Positions 12,205-24,752 of a stretch of DNA of 64,000 nucleotides are shown here, one piece after another; position 1 is the stretch's first letter; each line of letters starts with the position of its first letter. Origin of the DNA: Talinum fruticosum (taxonomy: Eukaryota > Streptophyta > Magnoliopsida > Caryophyllales > Talinaceae); NCBI GenBank assembly GCA_021018815.1, contig JAITYX010000021.1, positions 4,431,001 through 4,495,000 on the forward strand, in the 5' to 3' direction. The notes under the pieces were generated by a model. It saw only the letters and a program-made list of their open reading frames with translations, had not been told where the DNA came from and did not search any database. The position numbers and the translations under genes were made by a program.

Positions 12205-12789
12205 TATACCCGGCAATCGGGTCATTCGGTTCGAGTTCGGTTCGGATTAGTTCGGTTCGGGTTAACTTCGGGTCGATCTTGTTCCGATCCGATTCGGTTT
12301 CGGGTTCGGGTCAACTTCGGTTCGGGTAAATTTCGGGTCGATCTCGTTCGGGTCGGGTTCGGTTTCGGTTCGGGACAACTTCGGTTCGGTTCGGTTCAAC
12401 TTCGGGTCAATCGCGTTCGGGTTCAATTCGGGTTAATTTTCGGATCGGGTCGTAATCGAGTCACTTTTTGGGTCAAAATCGATTCAAAATTATACCACTA
12501 TAGGCATAAAAGTCCATCCTCAAAAAAATGTGGGTTGGGTCACTTTTATTTGGGTTAAATCAATTCGGGTCCGATTCGGTTCGGGTCATTTTCGGTTCGG
12601 TTCGGTTTCGGTTTGGGTCATTTTAGTTCGGGTCGGAATCGGGTTCATTAGATTTCGGTCGGTTCGGTTTGGGTCGGTTCATTTCGATTTTCGGGTCAAA
12701 ATCGGTTCAACTGCTTCGGATGTCGGTTCGGTTTGGGTTTCGGTCGTTCGGATTGACCCATTCGGTTCGGGTTAGTTTTGCCGAGTCTA
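12205..12789. mobile_element. Non-autonomous hAT element with TTCGG-rich interior
   Basis: The termini are near-matching inverted repeats: TATACCCGGCAA at the left end and, read inward from the right end, TAGACTCGGCAA. They are flanked by a perfect 8-bp target duplication AGCGCAAT (12197-12204 and 12790-12797), the hallmark length for hAT elements. The 585-bp interior is degenerate TTCGG/TTCGGG repeats with few C on the plus strand outside CG. There is no transposase, so it is a MITE-like derivative mobilised in trans. Two long open frames across it only translate the repeat. Confidence 0.88.
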
Positions 12790-12822
12790 AGCGCAATAGT
12801 AGAAAAATATAAGGTAATTAAA

Positions 12823-12842
12823 TATATATATATATATATATA
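12823..12842. repeat. (TA)n microsatellite
   Basis: About ten TA units just downstream of the hAT element. Confidence 0.9.
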
Positions 12843-14069
12843 AAGATTTAATATCCTGATGTTTATTCAATAAAATTAAAATGATATTAGGATTTATATG
12901 CATGAGAGTCTATTAATTAAAATAATTGACATGAAAATTTACTATTAAACCTAAGTTATATATATATATCACTATTTTTGGATGTAAATACAGTGTTAAT
13001 TTAGATTATTAAAAAACATAATTATCTAATTAAAATACTATATCGAAGAATGTAAATATAACAATACAACTTGTTACTAAGAACGTGGAAATAATTTTAT
13101 TTTCAAGTTACAAATATAACAAAAAGTTTTTTTACCGCACAAAAACTATTAACATCAATTGCATATTATATCTCTCCTTCCTATATATCATATAAAGTTT
13201 CCAAGCCATTGATAGTTTGCCTCTACCACTTCAATTGTTGTGCATGATGAATTATTGATCATAAACTAACACCAACACTGCTAGTTAAAGAAGTGTCAAA
13301 TTTACGTAACAAAATAATTAACTATCGTTAAATCTCATCAAAATTTTATACGCCTTTAAAACACAAAAATCTCAAATTCACATCCTATTTTCACCAATAA
13401 ACTAATGATTTTGCTCCAATTCTAGCTTGAGTATCAAGAACCAAAGTGCTACAACTATTTTGTGACCATTCAAAAGGTCAAAAGTAATTTTAATAAATAT
13501 AAAAAATTCTTAAATAAAGGATATATACGAGAAACTACAAACGAGAATAATATAATTAGATAAAGTTTATCGAATTTTTAGCGTCAAAACCGCAATCTCT
13601 AAGAACCATGCATGTTGGATGCTACTTGTTTGACATATTGAGTGGCTTGTATCTATGATATTTATACCAAAACTTTATAAAAATCCTTGGCACAAAAATT
13701 GTTTGTTTTTTTGAATAGAACACAAAAATTGGTATATGAAAGTACAGTACCACAATTATTTCAGTGAAAAGTCTCTTTCACTTGATGTATACTATACAAG
13801 CCGAATATTATATCCAATGGAATAGGGATCCCTTCAAATTTGTGGACCGTTACAATTTGTTCAGAATCTATTTTATTTTGTTTTTCAAAATTGGCTGCAA
13901 ATTAAATTCTGAAAAATCGAAGGGTCCACAACCTATAGATATGGATATCTTGTATAATAGTTTGCTTTAATTTTCTAAATTTAATTTTTATTTTCATAAT
14001 TCTATTTTAAAAAATAACTATATATTATCCTTTAAATTTTATTATGTTACCAAATTTATAATACTATGT

Positions 14070-14654
14070 GTGTTTGGTTGGCGGAAAAATATTTTCTTAG
14101 GAAATTACTTTTCATGAAAAAATGAATTTATAAGGAAAACCATTTTCCATCTACATTTTTCTTTGTTTGGTATAAGAAAAATAATTTTTTAAAATATCTA
14201 CTTAAATGCAAAAATCCACCATAAAAACCCCATAAATATGAAAAGAAAAAGTAAATAACTAATTCAACTTCAAAACCCAAATATATATGTTGAGCACCTA
14301 AATTTGATAAGTTTGTACATCTCTCTATAATCAAACTTTTTCATATATAAAATAATAGAAATTAAAAAAAAAGAAACAAATATTGTAAAAAAAAATTTCA
14401 TCTATAAACTTTACAACAAAAAAGGGGAAAAAGATAAGGAAAAAATTTGGAAAAAGAAATTAAAAATGACAAAGTAAGAGAAGTTTATGACAAAGTAAGA
14501 GAAGTTTATAACTTGAACTTACATTGATAGGACTTTATTTTCCTTTAATTGAGATAGAGGAAAATTAACTTTCTTCCTCATAAAAGGAAATTTATTTTTC
14601 TTGAGGAAATTATTTTCCCAAAAATATTTATTCATCACTTATACTACCAAACAC
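14070..14654. mobile_element. MITE-like element, inverted termini GTGTTTGGT
   Basis: The left end GTGTTTGGT and right end ACCAAACAC are perfect 9-bp inverted repeats. Sub-terminal sequences are also similar in inverted orientation, for example GGAAATTACTTTT near the left and GAGGAAATTATTTTCC near the right. I find no target-site duplication, so the boundaries are tentative. The interior contains a 21-bp direct duplication (14467-14487 and 14488-14508). Confidence 0.5.
14467..14508. repeat. Perfect 21-bp tandem duplication
   Basis: The unit TGACAAAGTAAGAGAAGTTTA occurs twice head to tail. Confidence 0.95.
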
Positions 14655-15534
14655 CGAAAAATAGAATGATAATTTTCCATTGAAACAGAGTACTGAGGGT
14701 CGAGAGATGTTGACCCACTAGTTGTCTCTTTAGGGTGGGGGCCACGGACAATCTATGTTGGGCAATCAACTCTCAAGATTAGGGTTCGCAAGTACACGTG
14801 GCAGAAACCCAGAGGCCTTGCATGGATAAGAGTATGGATTTGCTCGATTTCTTTGATGTTATTGTTCATAATACATTCCCAGTTTTTGATTTGGACTCAA
14901 CTCTTACTATGTTATTTTTCTCCATAAAAAAGGAAAAAGCAAAGGGTATTTGATGGAAGCTCAGTACTTCCATTTTCTCTGTCCTCTCCAAACAACCCAC
15001 TTGCTGAAGAACTATGATGTGATAAGATCGCGTCCCTAACTGTAGGTGGGGTATTCTAATCTGGGTCTGGTACGCCTCTTTATTCTCCTTTGTTGGTATA
15101 TACTTTGTTAATGGATCAGTTTCCGAGGTTTTTAGCTGAAATTTTCATGACCCAATTTATCCTAAAGGTGATGCTCGAATCCTGTTTGATGAAATGCAGC
15201 AAAGAGCTGCTTTCATTAGTTCTCTTCTGGGTATGATTAATTATATCAAGGGTTTTTTTTGTTAAAAAAATTCGATTAGCTGTGTATGTTGTACATCCTA
15301 GAACTCAAGTTTTAACATTTACATCAATTGGTAAGTTCATTTTAGGAAACTATGTCTCTGTTTGAGTGGGGCAAGGTCTGCATATAACCTTACATCTGTG
15401 TATGTTGCTTTAGTAGGATTTGTTGCTGTTGTCTACCAGTGAGTTGATATTTAGCTATCTAATCAGTAAAATCACAGTTTAAGCTTTGTGTTATGGTTTA
15501 GGTAATCTTTGCTAGTGCTGAAGCTTGGTTGTAC

Positions 15535-18461
15535 ATGCCTGCATTGTCAATGAAGATGGCTGCGCTTCCGCCTTTATCTAGAAGCTTCAGTTCCAAGTTA
15601 CATGTCGTTCAAGAAGGTTTCAAGTGCTTATCATCAACACCCGGCAACTTTATCAGACAGGCTAATGATTATATGAAGAGGATGAACATGAACAGAAGAA
15701 GTGAGACAACAGTTATGGTACGTGGGTCTGACAAAACAAGCAGATTTAGAGCAATGCCCTTGAACATGTTGCAGAAGGAAGTTTTATTTCCAGTATGGTA
15801 TGCCTCAGAATCGGATGATTCTATTGGAAATCATCATAGATCTATAGAAACATATCTTGAGAAGTTGCAGAGTGAGGCCAAACAAGGTTTATCAAGTTCT
15901 GCAAACGATATCACTGAGCTTGAAGACCAAAGCAGTCAACTACAGGAGGGATTGACGTCTCTTGAAAGATACCTTGGGAACCTTAAAGAAGGTAATATAT
16001 CTAAATAATGTCTCCTATCGTAGATTCGTAGCACCTGGATGGGCAGTATAACAAGGTATGATTGCAACTCTTAGAGGAGTGCATAGTAAAATCTTATTAT
16101 CGGCCATCAACTATCATTTTAAGCATTTATGGTTACCCAACATGGTATTAGAGCATTTATAACTAGGTATTGAGTTCAAATCTGAGCCACCTCAATATCC
16201 AATTACACATAACATCAGTGGTTAAACCCAAATTAAAGGGCATCTGACCGTGATGTGGAGTGGATCCTGCTGAATCAGGCTCCAACCTTGTGGGGAGACC
16301 ATGACAAGGTTGTTAGTAATCTGTTAATACTGTTAAACTGTTTTAAGCAAGCACATATAACTCTGCTATCTAATTCTGCTCATCCAGATGCAAAGTCAGA
16401 AGAGTGCACACCCTCCACTTCTGGCAGAAATGCCTTGAATGTGACTGAAGACCCTGCCATATTGGACACTGAAGGTGGCAGAGCAGGGAGACAGAAAGGT
16501 TTCTCTAAGCAAAGATATAAGAAAGGTGATTTTTATGCCAGGAGAACATCGGCAGCATCTCCTCTGTATGATGAGAAAGAGAGAGCTAATCTCTACCTGA
16601 TGTAAACAACCTTGAACTTAACCCCCCCAAAGATTTTCTTAGTAATCGCGTATTCAGTATTTCTTTTTCTCCCCCTGCAGAAGTACGTTGCTGTCGATAA
16701 ACATAGCAGTGTTTCTGTTTGAGAAAGCCAGTCCTGTAAAAAATTCTGACTACAACCTTTTCTCACTCCCGCTGATGTATGGCGCCAAGGTCAATGATTT
16801 GATCCTGGATGGAGAATGGTGGAGGCTTGTAACACCAATGTTTCTGGTACAAGATTGAGAATTTGGTTCGTGGTTTCTTTCTGTTTTCAGTTTAGACAAC
16901 GTGTCATTAACTATAGACAACCAAAACATTTTTGGTTATCTGAAATAATATAGGTGACTCATAATCATTGGCTAATAAATTGTAATTTGAGTGCCATGTA
17001 TGACCAATGGTTGGTGAATTGAGGATGATCCTGAAAACGGTGAAGTCTGTTTTTTGAGACTTTTAACAAACTGGTCTCTCTAATTGTCAAGGGCAAGATT
17101 GTTTTACATCTAGATCTCCCTAACTGCATTTCTAAAGGATTCACAGTGGCAATGATATTGTTGCTAGACTTTTAACTATTGGCTTGAACTCAAACCATAT
17201 TGGTTGGGTGAATGTGAATGATAAAACACGGAGATCCTTTTGTGAATGCTCAATAAGTCTCTAGTTAGTATGGATGCTGATATGATGCAAAACCTTTTTT
17301 TTTAATGCAGCATTCAGGAGTTATTCACATTTTACTCAGCTCCTGGGTGCTTCTTTCTTTTGGACCACGAGTTTGCAAAGGATATGGTTCTTTCACATTC
17401 CTCTTGATATATATCCTGGGAGGCATTTCTGGGAATTTAACAAGCTTCCTTCATACCTCGGAGCCTACTGTGGGCGGATCAGTGAGCCTTCTGCCTCCAT
17501 TGTTTCACTTATTCTGGAAGACAACAGTCCACCTCCTCAGAGATTAACATTGCTTTTACATTGTCAGGGGCCGGTATTTGCTGTTCTCGGGGCTTGGCTC
17601 ATTTATCAAATCCAAAATAAAGATGTGGACAGAAAGGACGTTTCAGAGACTATGTTTCAGAAGGCAATAGTTGCTGCAGCTCTGAGCTGTGTGCTGAGTA
17701 ATTTTGGGCCTATTGACAACTGGTGAGTTGCTCGGTTTTCCTCCCTACCATTTAATGTAATGTTTAGAGTTTTATTGTCACTTGAAGCAGAAAGCCCATT
17801 TTCGGTCTCACATTTACCAATTTTGGAATTACAATCTGACAATAAGATGCCAAAAGAAGTGGTCTGAGGCATTTTTTGACTATACCATCCCCCGTTCTAA
17901 GTTTCCAGAAACAAGTGTTGGGGGTTTGATTCACAGTCTTCATTGATCACAGATATTAGTGGTAGCCAAACGAGCAAGTGGAAACACCCACCGTATTAAG
18001 CGAGCCAAGATAGGTTGTTGGGTTTGTGACTCTGTAACTTGGTTAAACTAACCTAGCTCAGCTGGCTAGACCGGTTTTGCTTGTTCCAGCCCAGTCATAT
18101 CACAAAGGCTTCCCGTTGGCAGTTGCCTTGTGCTATATATGATGCTTGAACAATCGTACATAATTTCCTTTTCTTACATCCAAAGTTTTTCTGTGTTAAA
18201 TATGACAGGACTGATCTAGGAGCAGCCATATCAGGAATCGTATATGGGTATTTCACAAGCCCTGTACTGCAAGTTAATAACACGCCTTCTGATGGCATAC
18301 AGAAAACAATCAAGGAAGAAATCTCACTCCTTCGAAAACCCGCTAATCCTTGCAAATCCCTCCTCATTTTCGTAGTTTGTCTATCTGCTCTGAGCTCCTT
18401 GCTTCTCCTTCCAAAGACTCCACTCGACCAGCTGGATGTTGAGGAGCTTCTTCGCCTATGA
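15535..18461 (+). CDS. RBL9: Rhomboid-like protein 9 type, chloroplast, probably proteolytically inactive
   Basis: Exons 15535-15991, 16388-16601, 16681-16846, 17311-17481, 17568-17722 and 18209-18461; all phases fit and the product is 471 residues. The start is the first ATG after stops; two more in-frame ATGs lie within ten codons. The N-terminal region is long, Ser-rich and basic, consistent with a plastid transit peptide, followed by a hydrophilic coil. The rhomboid membrane domain begins near STLLSINIAVFLF. The loop-1 WR motif is kept (GEWWRLVTPMFL). HSGVIHILLSSW lacks the usual Asn of the HxxxN motif. VGGSGPVFAVLGAW keeps a Gly-x-Ser-Gly site, but the partner His of the last core helix (usual NWAHLGG) is Asp in DNWTDLGAA. 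A further hydrophobic segment (LLIFVVCLSALSSLLLLP) follows. I infer a non-proteolytic role. RBL9 is my best family match. Confidence 0.88.
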
Positions 18462-19976
18462 GTTCGGCTTACATTTCGTTGCCTGTTCTCATACAGAATA
18501 GTCTATGACACTACCTTGTAAAATAAATAATCACGGTGTCACAAAATGTAGGTACATTATATGATACATACAATACACATTATGCACGTATGTTAATTTT
18601 TTGGAACTTTTCTATTTTTATCAAACATAAAGGCGATTGAGTATGTCTATATCTACTTGTATATTGTTGTCACAAAAGAACTTGTACTTGACAAGGTTCC
18701 TTCACATGTTTGGTTCTTTCTCCTGTCTAGTTCATTTATTTTCTTGAGTTTTGTTTTTGAATAGTTTCCGTCCGTAACATCCCCACTTTTAACACTAATA
18801 TTTTTTAATATCCCATACTTTAAAAAACTAATCTTAATTGACTTGATTCTAGGACATCTATAACTAATTTTTCAAAGTACGAGATATTAAAAAATATTAG
18901 TGCTTAAATGTAGAAAATTTTTGGTATAAATCGATAGTTTAGAATAGTATGAATAACACGATCCGAAATTCGAGATATTAAAATTCAATAATTCTACAAA
19001 TTACGGGGACATTGCCATTTGAAGAGGTTGCTGGTAGAAAGTGATTATCAATATGGTTGATTGAACTCTCAAGAGTCGTCATTGTTCAAGCTGGCAAAGA
19101 AAGCAATATAATACTCATCAATTGAAATTGAAGTTTGTCTTGGCTACCATTATGCTTTTTAAGGAAGATGCCAAAATTTGCAATAAGGGAAATAAATTGA
19201 GTAGTGCTAATAATCTCTTTTTATCTTTTTAATGGAATATTGACATATACCCCTTTATCTATTTGCAAAACTATTTTATAGATCTTCACTTTTTTATATT
19301 CATTTTTACCTCATTTGACATATAGTTATATTTATTTATACATTTTATTTACAGTGATAAGTGATATGTGACAAAAGAAAGTGATGTAATTTTTCAAAAT
19401 TGTTTTTTTATTTGAATTGATGTCGTTTAATGAAAAAAAAAAAAAAAGGATGTTTTAAGTCGAGTTCTTCCATACTTGGTCGAAAAAGGTTTTCTTTTTC
19501 TTGTGTCAGATTAATTTTTATAAAAAACTATAAATCATATCTAAATTATATATGTATAGATAACACTTCCAAAGAAAAGTGTTAAATGTTTGCTTGGTAT
19601 GGTTGGTTTGTTAGTCAGGACGAGAAGGTAACATGGAGAAGCAAAACCAAGGAATGACACCTGCCTCGATGCCAGGTGGCATGACCAGATAAATCTAAAT
19701 CAAAGCTTTAGTGTGATGGTTCCACATGGCTCAACGGAATAGGTTACACAAGTGAACAAGAAGAATTTGTTTGGTAATTTGTTGCCTTTTTCTTAATAAG
19801 TTTCACTTTATTGCACAGAATGAAACAGGGGAGCCTATAGATAGATATGCTCATACAACAAAAAAAAAAGGTCCAAAACAATGGACATAGTCAAGAATAA
19901 TACAACTATACCAACTGTTTTTGGCCTTGCCACATACTTGAGCCCAGAAACACCATGATTTCAAATTAGGCTAAAT
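18462..19976. other. Intergenic region between convergent genes
   Basis: 3' flanks of the rhomboid and RCC1 genes. It contains a foldback at 18784-18912 and AT-rich sequence with an A-run at 19434-19447. No coding potential was seen. Confidence 0.6.
18784..18912. repeat. Inverted repeat (foldback), arms about 48 bp
   Basis: The left arm 18784-18832 and right arm 18864-18912 are near-complementary; the shared core CACTAATATTTTTTAATATC reads on one strand from each arm. The spacer is about 31 bp. It resembles a small foldback transposon or a transcript hairpin. Confidence 0.8.
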
Positions 19977-22900
19977 TTATTCAGAACCATTATCAGTTTG
20001 CCATTGAACGACTGCCAAAGTATGCCGGCCGCCACAAGCAACGAGCTTAGCCCGCCAACGCCCATTGGCTCTCTCCTCTTCATCCAAACCTTCGGGGGAG
20101 GGAGGGTTATGGGCACTTCATTCGGGTGCCCTGTTGTTACTTTCCTCCCGTATCCTAGACGCCCATGATCACCTCTTCCAAACTGAACCACAAAAACAAA
20201 CACAAAAAGGAATTTCCGCGTCAATGTGCGGAGCAAGTTAAACTAGTTCCAACTTTCCATAAGAAAGATTGCATAAATATAGCAAAGGGTGTTTACCGAA
20301 AACATGCGTCCATCGCGTGTCAGTGCAACAGAATGAGTTCCTCCACAGGACACCTGATCATGTCAAAGGTTGAGTTCAGATTAAAGCTACGTCATGGAAA
20401 GCAGGATGGAATGTGAAAATCGAATAGGCAATGGAAACTCTTAAACGAGATGGTCTCGAACACTGCTGTGTGAAACCAGCTCCTTTTCAAATGGGCACCT
20501 TGCATGGCCTGACCGCTTTCATCATATGTTATTCTATTGGAACGAGCTCCTCATCTTATGCTCGGTACCTTTTCGGGATTTTTTAAAGGTTATTGTATCT
20601 GTAGATTTATGAGACTTGCAGATTACACCCGAAAACTGCGAGCAGGAAAATACAGAGGATTTGATGTAGGAAGATTGTTTCAGATAACATCTCAACTTCG
20701 TAGATGCCACCCTTCCTTCCTTCCACAAGCATAGCTTTTGTCAAACACACCGTTTTTGCATTGGGCTTGGGCCTCTTGAATGGCACAACCATTTTGTTCT
20801 TATATAATGTAATTTGAATAAGCTCCTTGTGTTATGGCTAAGTCACTTTTCTTTCTCTCTCTCTCTCTCTCTCCTTTTTTTTTGGGGGGGTTTGTTCCAA
20901 GGCCATTGTGTATCCGTAGATGTTTGAGACTCACAGACTTTACGTTAAAACTGTGCAGTACAGTAATTTATTGTAAGGAAAAATGTATCCGGTAATATCG
21001 TAAGTTTATAGATGTCAGTGTTCTTTACTTCCACAATCATTGTACCAAGGCTCAAGAGGAATGTTCCAATGAAATATACCTGAACTACGTCTTCTGCAGC
21101 CAAAAGCTGCACCTTCTGTGGCGTCATCTTACTACTCTTGTCATCACCAAATCCTAGCCTTCCATGTTCACCTCTGCCCCAGGCATACACCTTGAAGGAA
21201 AATTGGAGAGTTAACAACACATTTTTTAGCCTTCCACAGTTCAGATTCTATTTATAGGCTATAGCATTATGTACCAGAGCAGAGTAGAAGCTAACTAGAA
21301 AACCACGGAGAACAATGTCTTCAAGGCAAAGTGTACACGTATCTTTGTAAGAGTTCATGAAATCAGTTTCAGAAAGAAAAACCGCACTGCTAGATTATGT
21401 TCATACCTGTCCTTCATTTGTTATTGCTGTAGAATGCCAACCACCAGCAGCAATATCAACCTTGTCCCTCGCGCAAAAAAAGAACAATAAGACTCGGGGT
21501 AAAACTTCCTTATTAAGCAAAGAAGCTAAGCCCTAAGCATTTAGAATATTTCACACCATGGTTCATTCCTAATATAACTAGAATACATATTTATATTCTT
21601 TCCTTCCCTCAGTGTGATCTCAGAACCCACCAATTAAATTTTAAGTTAACAAAACTTACATAAATGTAACAGAGTATCATTGTTAGAGTAGATCGTTTTT
21701 CACTTTCACTTTCCTTCCACCCTCATATCAACATCTAGGAATGCAACATGGGAATGTTATTACTACCTGCTACTGATGGTTATCCATGCAAAATCACTTG
21801 ATATGCTACCATTTTTATTATTGTGCTTATGCATTTACTGCTTTTGTGCAAAAGGGGCTGTTAAAGTACCACCTCCATCACAAAACGAACGGCCTCTTAC
21901 TATATAGAACTCAAGAACAACTACCGACATTTACACTTCAACTTTTGCATGCCTCTCACCTCGGCCTATTTTAGGGGGCAGGTAACACTATAAAAAGCCA
22001 TAACAGCAGCACCATTCAAGTTTGAAAGAGAGATATGGATTCAGATTTAACATAACAGGAGGTGCCTGTTCGGTGACAAAATAGGTCTATTATTGGAAAA
22101 CAAGCCGAGCAAAGTTATAAGTCTCAAGCAAAGAAGATAAATAGACAACTAGAGGCACTGCATAGAAATGCAATTTCGAAAAATTTCAAGATAGAAAGAA
22201 AATAATTGCAATGGTATGGTATGGCAAGGAGGATTGTAAGAAGATACGGTGATGAATACCAGAGTAAGACCAGCAAGCTCTTCCACGGGAATAGGCTGTG
22301 ATCTTGGTTGAGTATCACCAGTCCCAAGCTGCCCATACTCATTGTTGCCCCATGCCCACAGAGTCCCGTCTTCTACAAGAGCTAAATTATGGAATGCCCC
22401 CACAGCAATTAGTCGAACTCTTTCAAGTCCTTGTACTCGAACAGGAACAAAAATTTGTTTTCTGAAGAATAAACAACAAAAAGCCACTAGAATAAGAAGG
22501 TGTCAAAGCATGTTACTCAAACATGACCAAACTGGCTCACAGAATAAAGGGAAACCACTAAACTCTTAACTTATGAGTACAACAGAAAGTAATAATGTAC
22601 CCAAAAGGGAGAACTGAGAGTGATCTTACATATCTCCAGGTGGCCATGGTTGACCCCAAGTCCATACATGTCCTTCTCGTGTAAGGACAACTGAGTGTGT
22701 ACCTCCAGCAGCAACCTAAAGCATTGAGAAGGAGTCAATTGCCATATCAAGCTTTCAATTTCACTCCCTATAAGCATTAAGGTGTGAAGATTAAAGAATA
22801 TTTTTGGAGCAGACAATTCCCTCAGCAATTTGTAGAGAACAGCGCATGCCACCTTGAGCATGCACACCCTCTGTACCATTGTAAGCTGGGGTTTTCAAAA

Positions 22901-24671
22901 CTACCGGACAAAGTCAAAAGAGTAGAAAACTCTGACACATAATGTGTTGTTAGTTTCCTTCAGTCATCAGTTTCAACTTCTAGCTGCATTTTTTCCTTCA
23001 ACTAATATACACATCTGAGAAATACAATTTATTCATGCCTAAACAATCAGCTAAAGCATGTATGTATACAATCTCAAAGCTACCAAAGTTAACAATCGCT
23101 ACATGTCCAAAGCATATTTTGTCCAATACCTGGCGAACAGAAAGCTTAGGTGCACATCGTTGTGGTATAACAATATCTCTTCTCAAAGGTCTACCGGTGT
23201 CATCCTTCTTCTCAGGTTCCTCGCCACACTGTCCATATTCATTACCACCTACAATGAAAAATGAGTCATACATCCAAACTCTAACACCTGAATGCTTGAA
23301 TGTGAAAATCAGAATCAGCTGGAACAGAACAGTAAAATTGCACACCAAAATCTCCATTCAACACTTCTCCAGATTGAAGTCCACAGATACTGATAGGATG
23401 ACCAAGAATGTGATGCAATGAATGTACAACAAAATAGACACATTTTTTATTTGACATAAACACCTGGACATTTGATAACACATGTATCACATAGATTCTC
23501 TTTGTAAATGCTTTTGCTTTTTCTGGATTAACTTAAGGAAATGTATATCAAAAGTAAACAAAATGTTGTGGTTAAGCAAGTACCAACTAAAATTGGTGTG
23601 CATAGAAGTTCAAGTTTCAGTAAGGGGATAGGATATAAAGAAGCAACTTTTGAAATATTGATGAGGAAAAAAATTATGTAAGTCGAATGGATGAATCGTA
23701 TTGATCCCAAGGAAGTAGGATCAATCTAACACAAAGTCAATCAATATGAATCTTCCTTTTCAGTCCACAACTCAAATTAAGAAAACAAGAATGTAAATAC
23801 CCCAAGCATAAGCACGGCCTTGATCATCAACAGCTAAGCAATGCCACCCACCAATTGCTGCCTGCAATAATGTGTACATCAAATTACTTCCAAGAAAGAA
23901 ATAACCAAAAATTTCACATCAAAATTATGATTTTACCTGTACAATTTTGACATTGGCAAGAGCTTTTACTTGACTGGGAACATTCTTAGGCTTAGTCTCA
24001 GGGGGTGCCCCAAAGTCCCTCTCTGGTTCCATCCCCATGTAAACAACTAAAACACCATCCCAAAACAACCTAATTACAAGGCAATTTATGAACTAATCAA
24101 AAGATTTAGACAACAAGGAGAATAGATTGCAGCATAACACACTAAAATAAAGGTAACTAAAAGTGCTCTGGACCAAATTTGAGAGCTCATAAGCCATGGG
24201 CAAACAAGTACAGTAAATTCCACGACGACCCAGATGAAAAGATTCAATCTTTCATCCAAACCACATAAATTAGGTAGAAGATGATGAAGTAAAAATGATA
24301 TGAAAAAAGGTACATAAATTGATAGTGTACATGAAGGGGGAGGTAGAGAGAGAGAGAGGGAGAGACCTTGCCATCTTCACAAATAGCGAGAGAGTTGCGG
24401 CTACCAGCAACAACAGAAGAGACACTGTACGGCTGAAGAGCTTTAACTTGGCAAACCCATTCTCTCTCTTCATTGTTCCCTAATCCCAATTGCCCATCTT
24501 CTCCTGAGCCCCTGTCGGCATTGACAAACCATCAGAACTCTCCACAAGCATCAAAACAAACACCCAGAAAAAGAAAAAGGCACATTAATAAGCAGATAGA
24601 GAGTCAACAACAGAGAGGAAGAAAGGATGAAATAGTAGAGACCAGGCTATGACGGCGGTGTGGGTAGGCAT
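19977..24671 (-). CDS. RCC1-repeat (UVR8-like) beta-propeller protein, 11 exons, two apparent frameshifts
   Basis: Exons: 24671-24643, 24511-24367, 24046-23937, 23861-23801, 23248-23130, 22715-22630, 22461-22260, 21460-21407, 21190-21080, 20353-20297, 20182-19977. About 393 residues. Repeated RCC1 signatures run the whole length: WGSGEDGQLGLG, WGWNQRGTLGHP, WGGNEYGQCGEE, WGNNEYGQLGTG, WGRGEHGRLGFG, FGRGDHGRLGYG, each followed by a (G/A)GxxH-type strand. It resembles the Arabidopsis AT5G16040 family of RCC1/UVR8-like proteins rather than UVR8 itself; partners are unknown. Two exons are each one base short. Exon 3 needs a sixth base in the G run 24001-24005 to read GTLGHPPETK. Exon 11 needs one in 20094-20098 to read PPPEGLDEEE through CGGRHTLAVVQWQ to the stop at 19977. 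All other exons are intact. Confidence 0.92.
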
Positions 24672-24683
24672 AGGAAAAAAACA

Positions 24684-24752
24684 GACACAGCGAGAGAGAG
24701 GGGGAGAGGGGGAGAGGGAGAGGGAGAGAGAGAGGGAGAGAGGGAGAGAGAA
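24684..24752. repeat. GA-rich simple repeat at RCC1 gene start
   Basis: An almost pure G/A tract on the plus strand, CT-rich in the direction of transcription, ends a few bases upstream of the minus-strand ATG at 24671. It could bind GAGA-type factors (BPC family) or lie in the leader. Confidence 0.85.

Larger units (their letters stand above)
11548..15534. other. Intergenic region between divergent genes
   Basis: Holds the promoter of the minus-strand CDCA7-like gene, a hAT element at 12205-12789, a TA microsatellite near 12823-12842, AT-rich unique sequence to about 14 kb, a MITE-like element at 14070-14654, and the upstream or leader region of the rhomboid gene from roughly 14.9 kb. A leader intron is possible because acceptor-like sequences precede the ATG at 15535. 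No protein gene is supported inside. Confidence 0.6.

Noticed and set aside
12187..12775. Two open frames of 123 and 81 codons rich in Gly, Arg, Phe and Ser
   Set aside because: They only translate the TTCGG repeats of the hAT element.
17482..17547. Unspliced extension of rhomboid exon 4
   Set aside because: It runs into a stop, while splicing at 17481/17568 restores VGGSGPVFAVLGAW.
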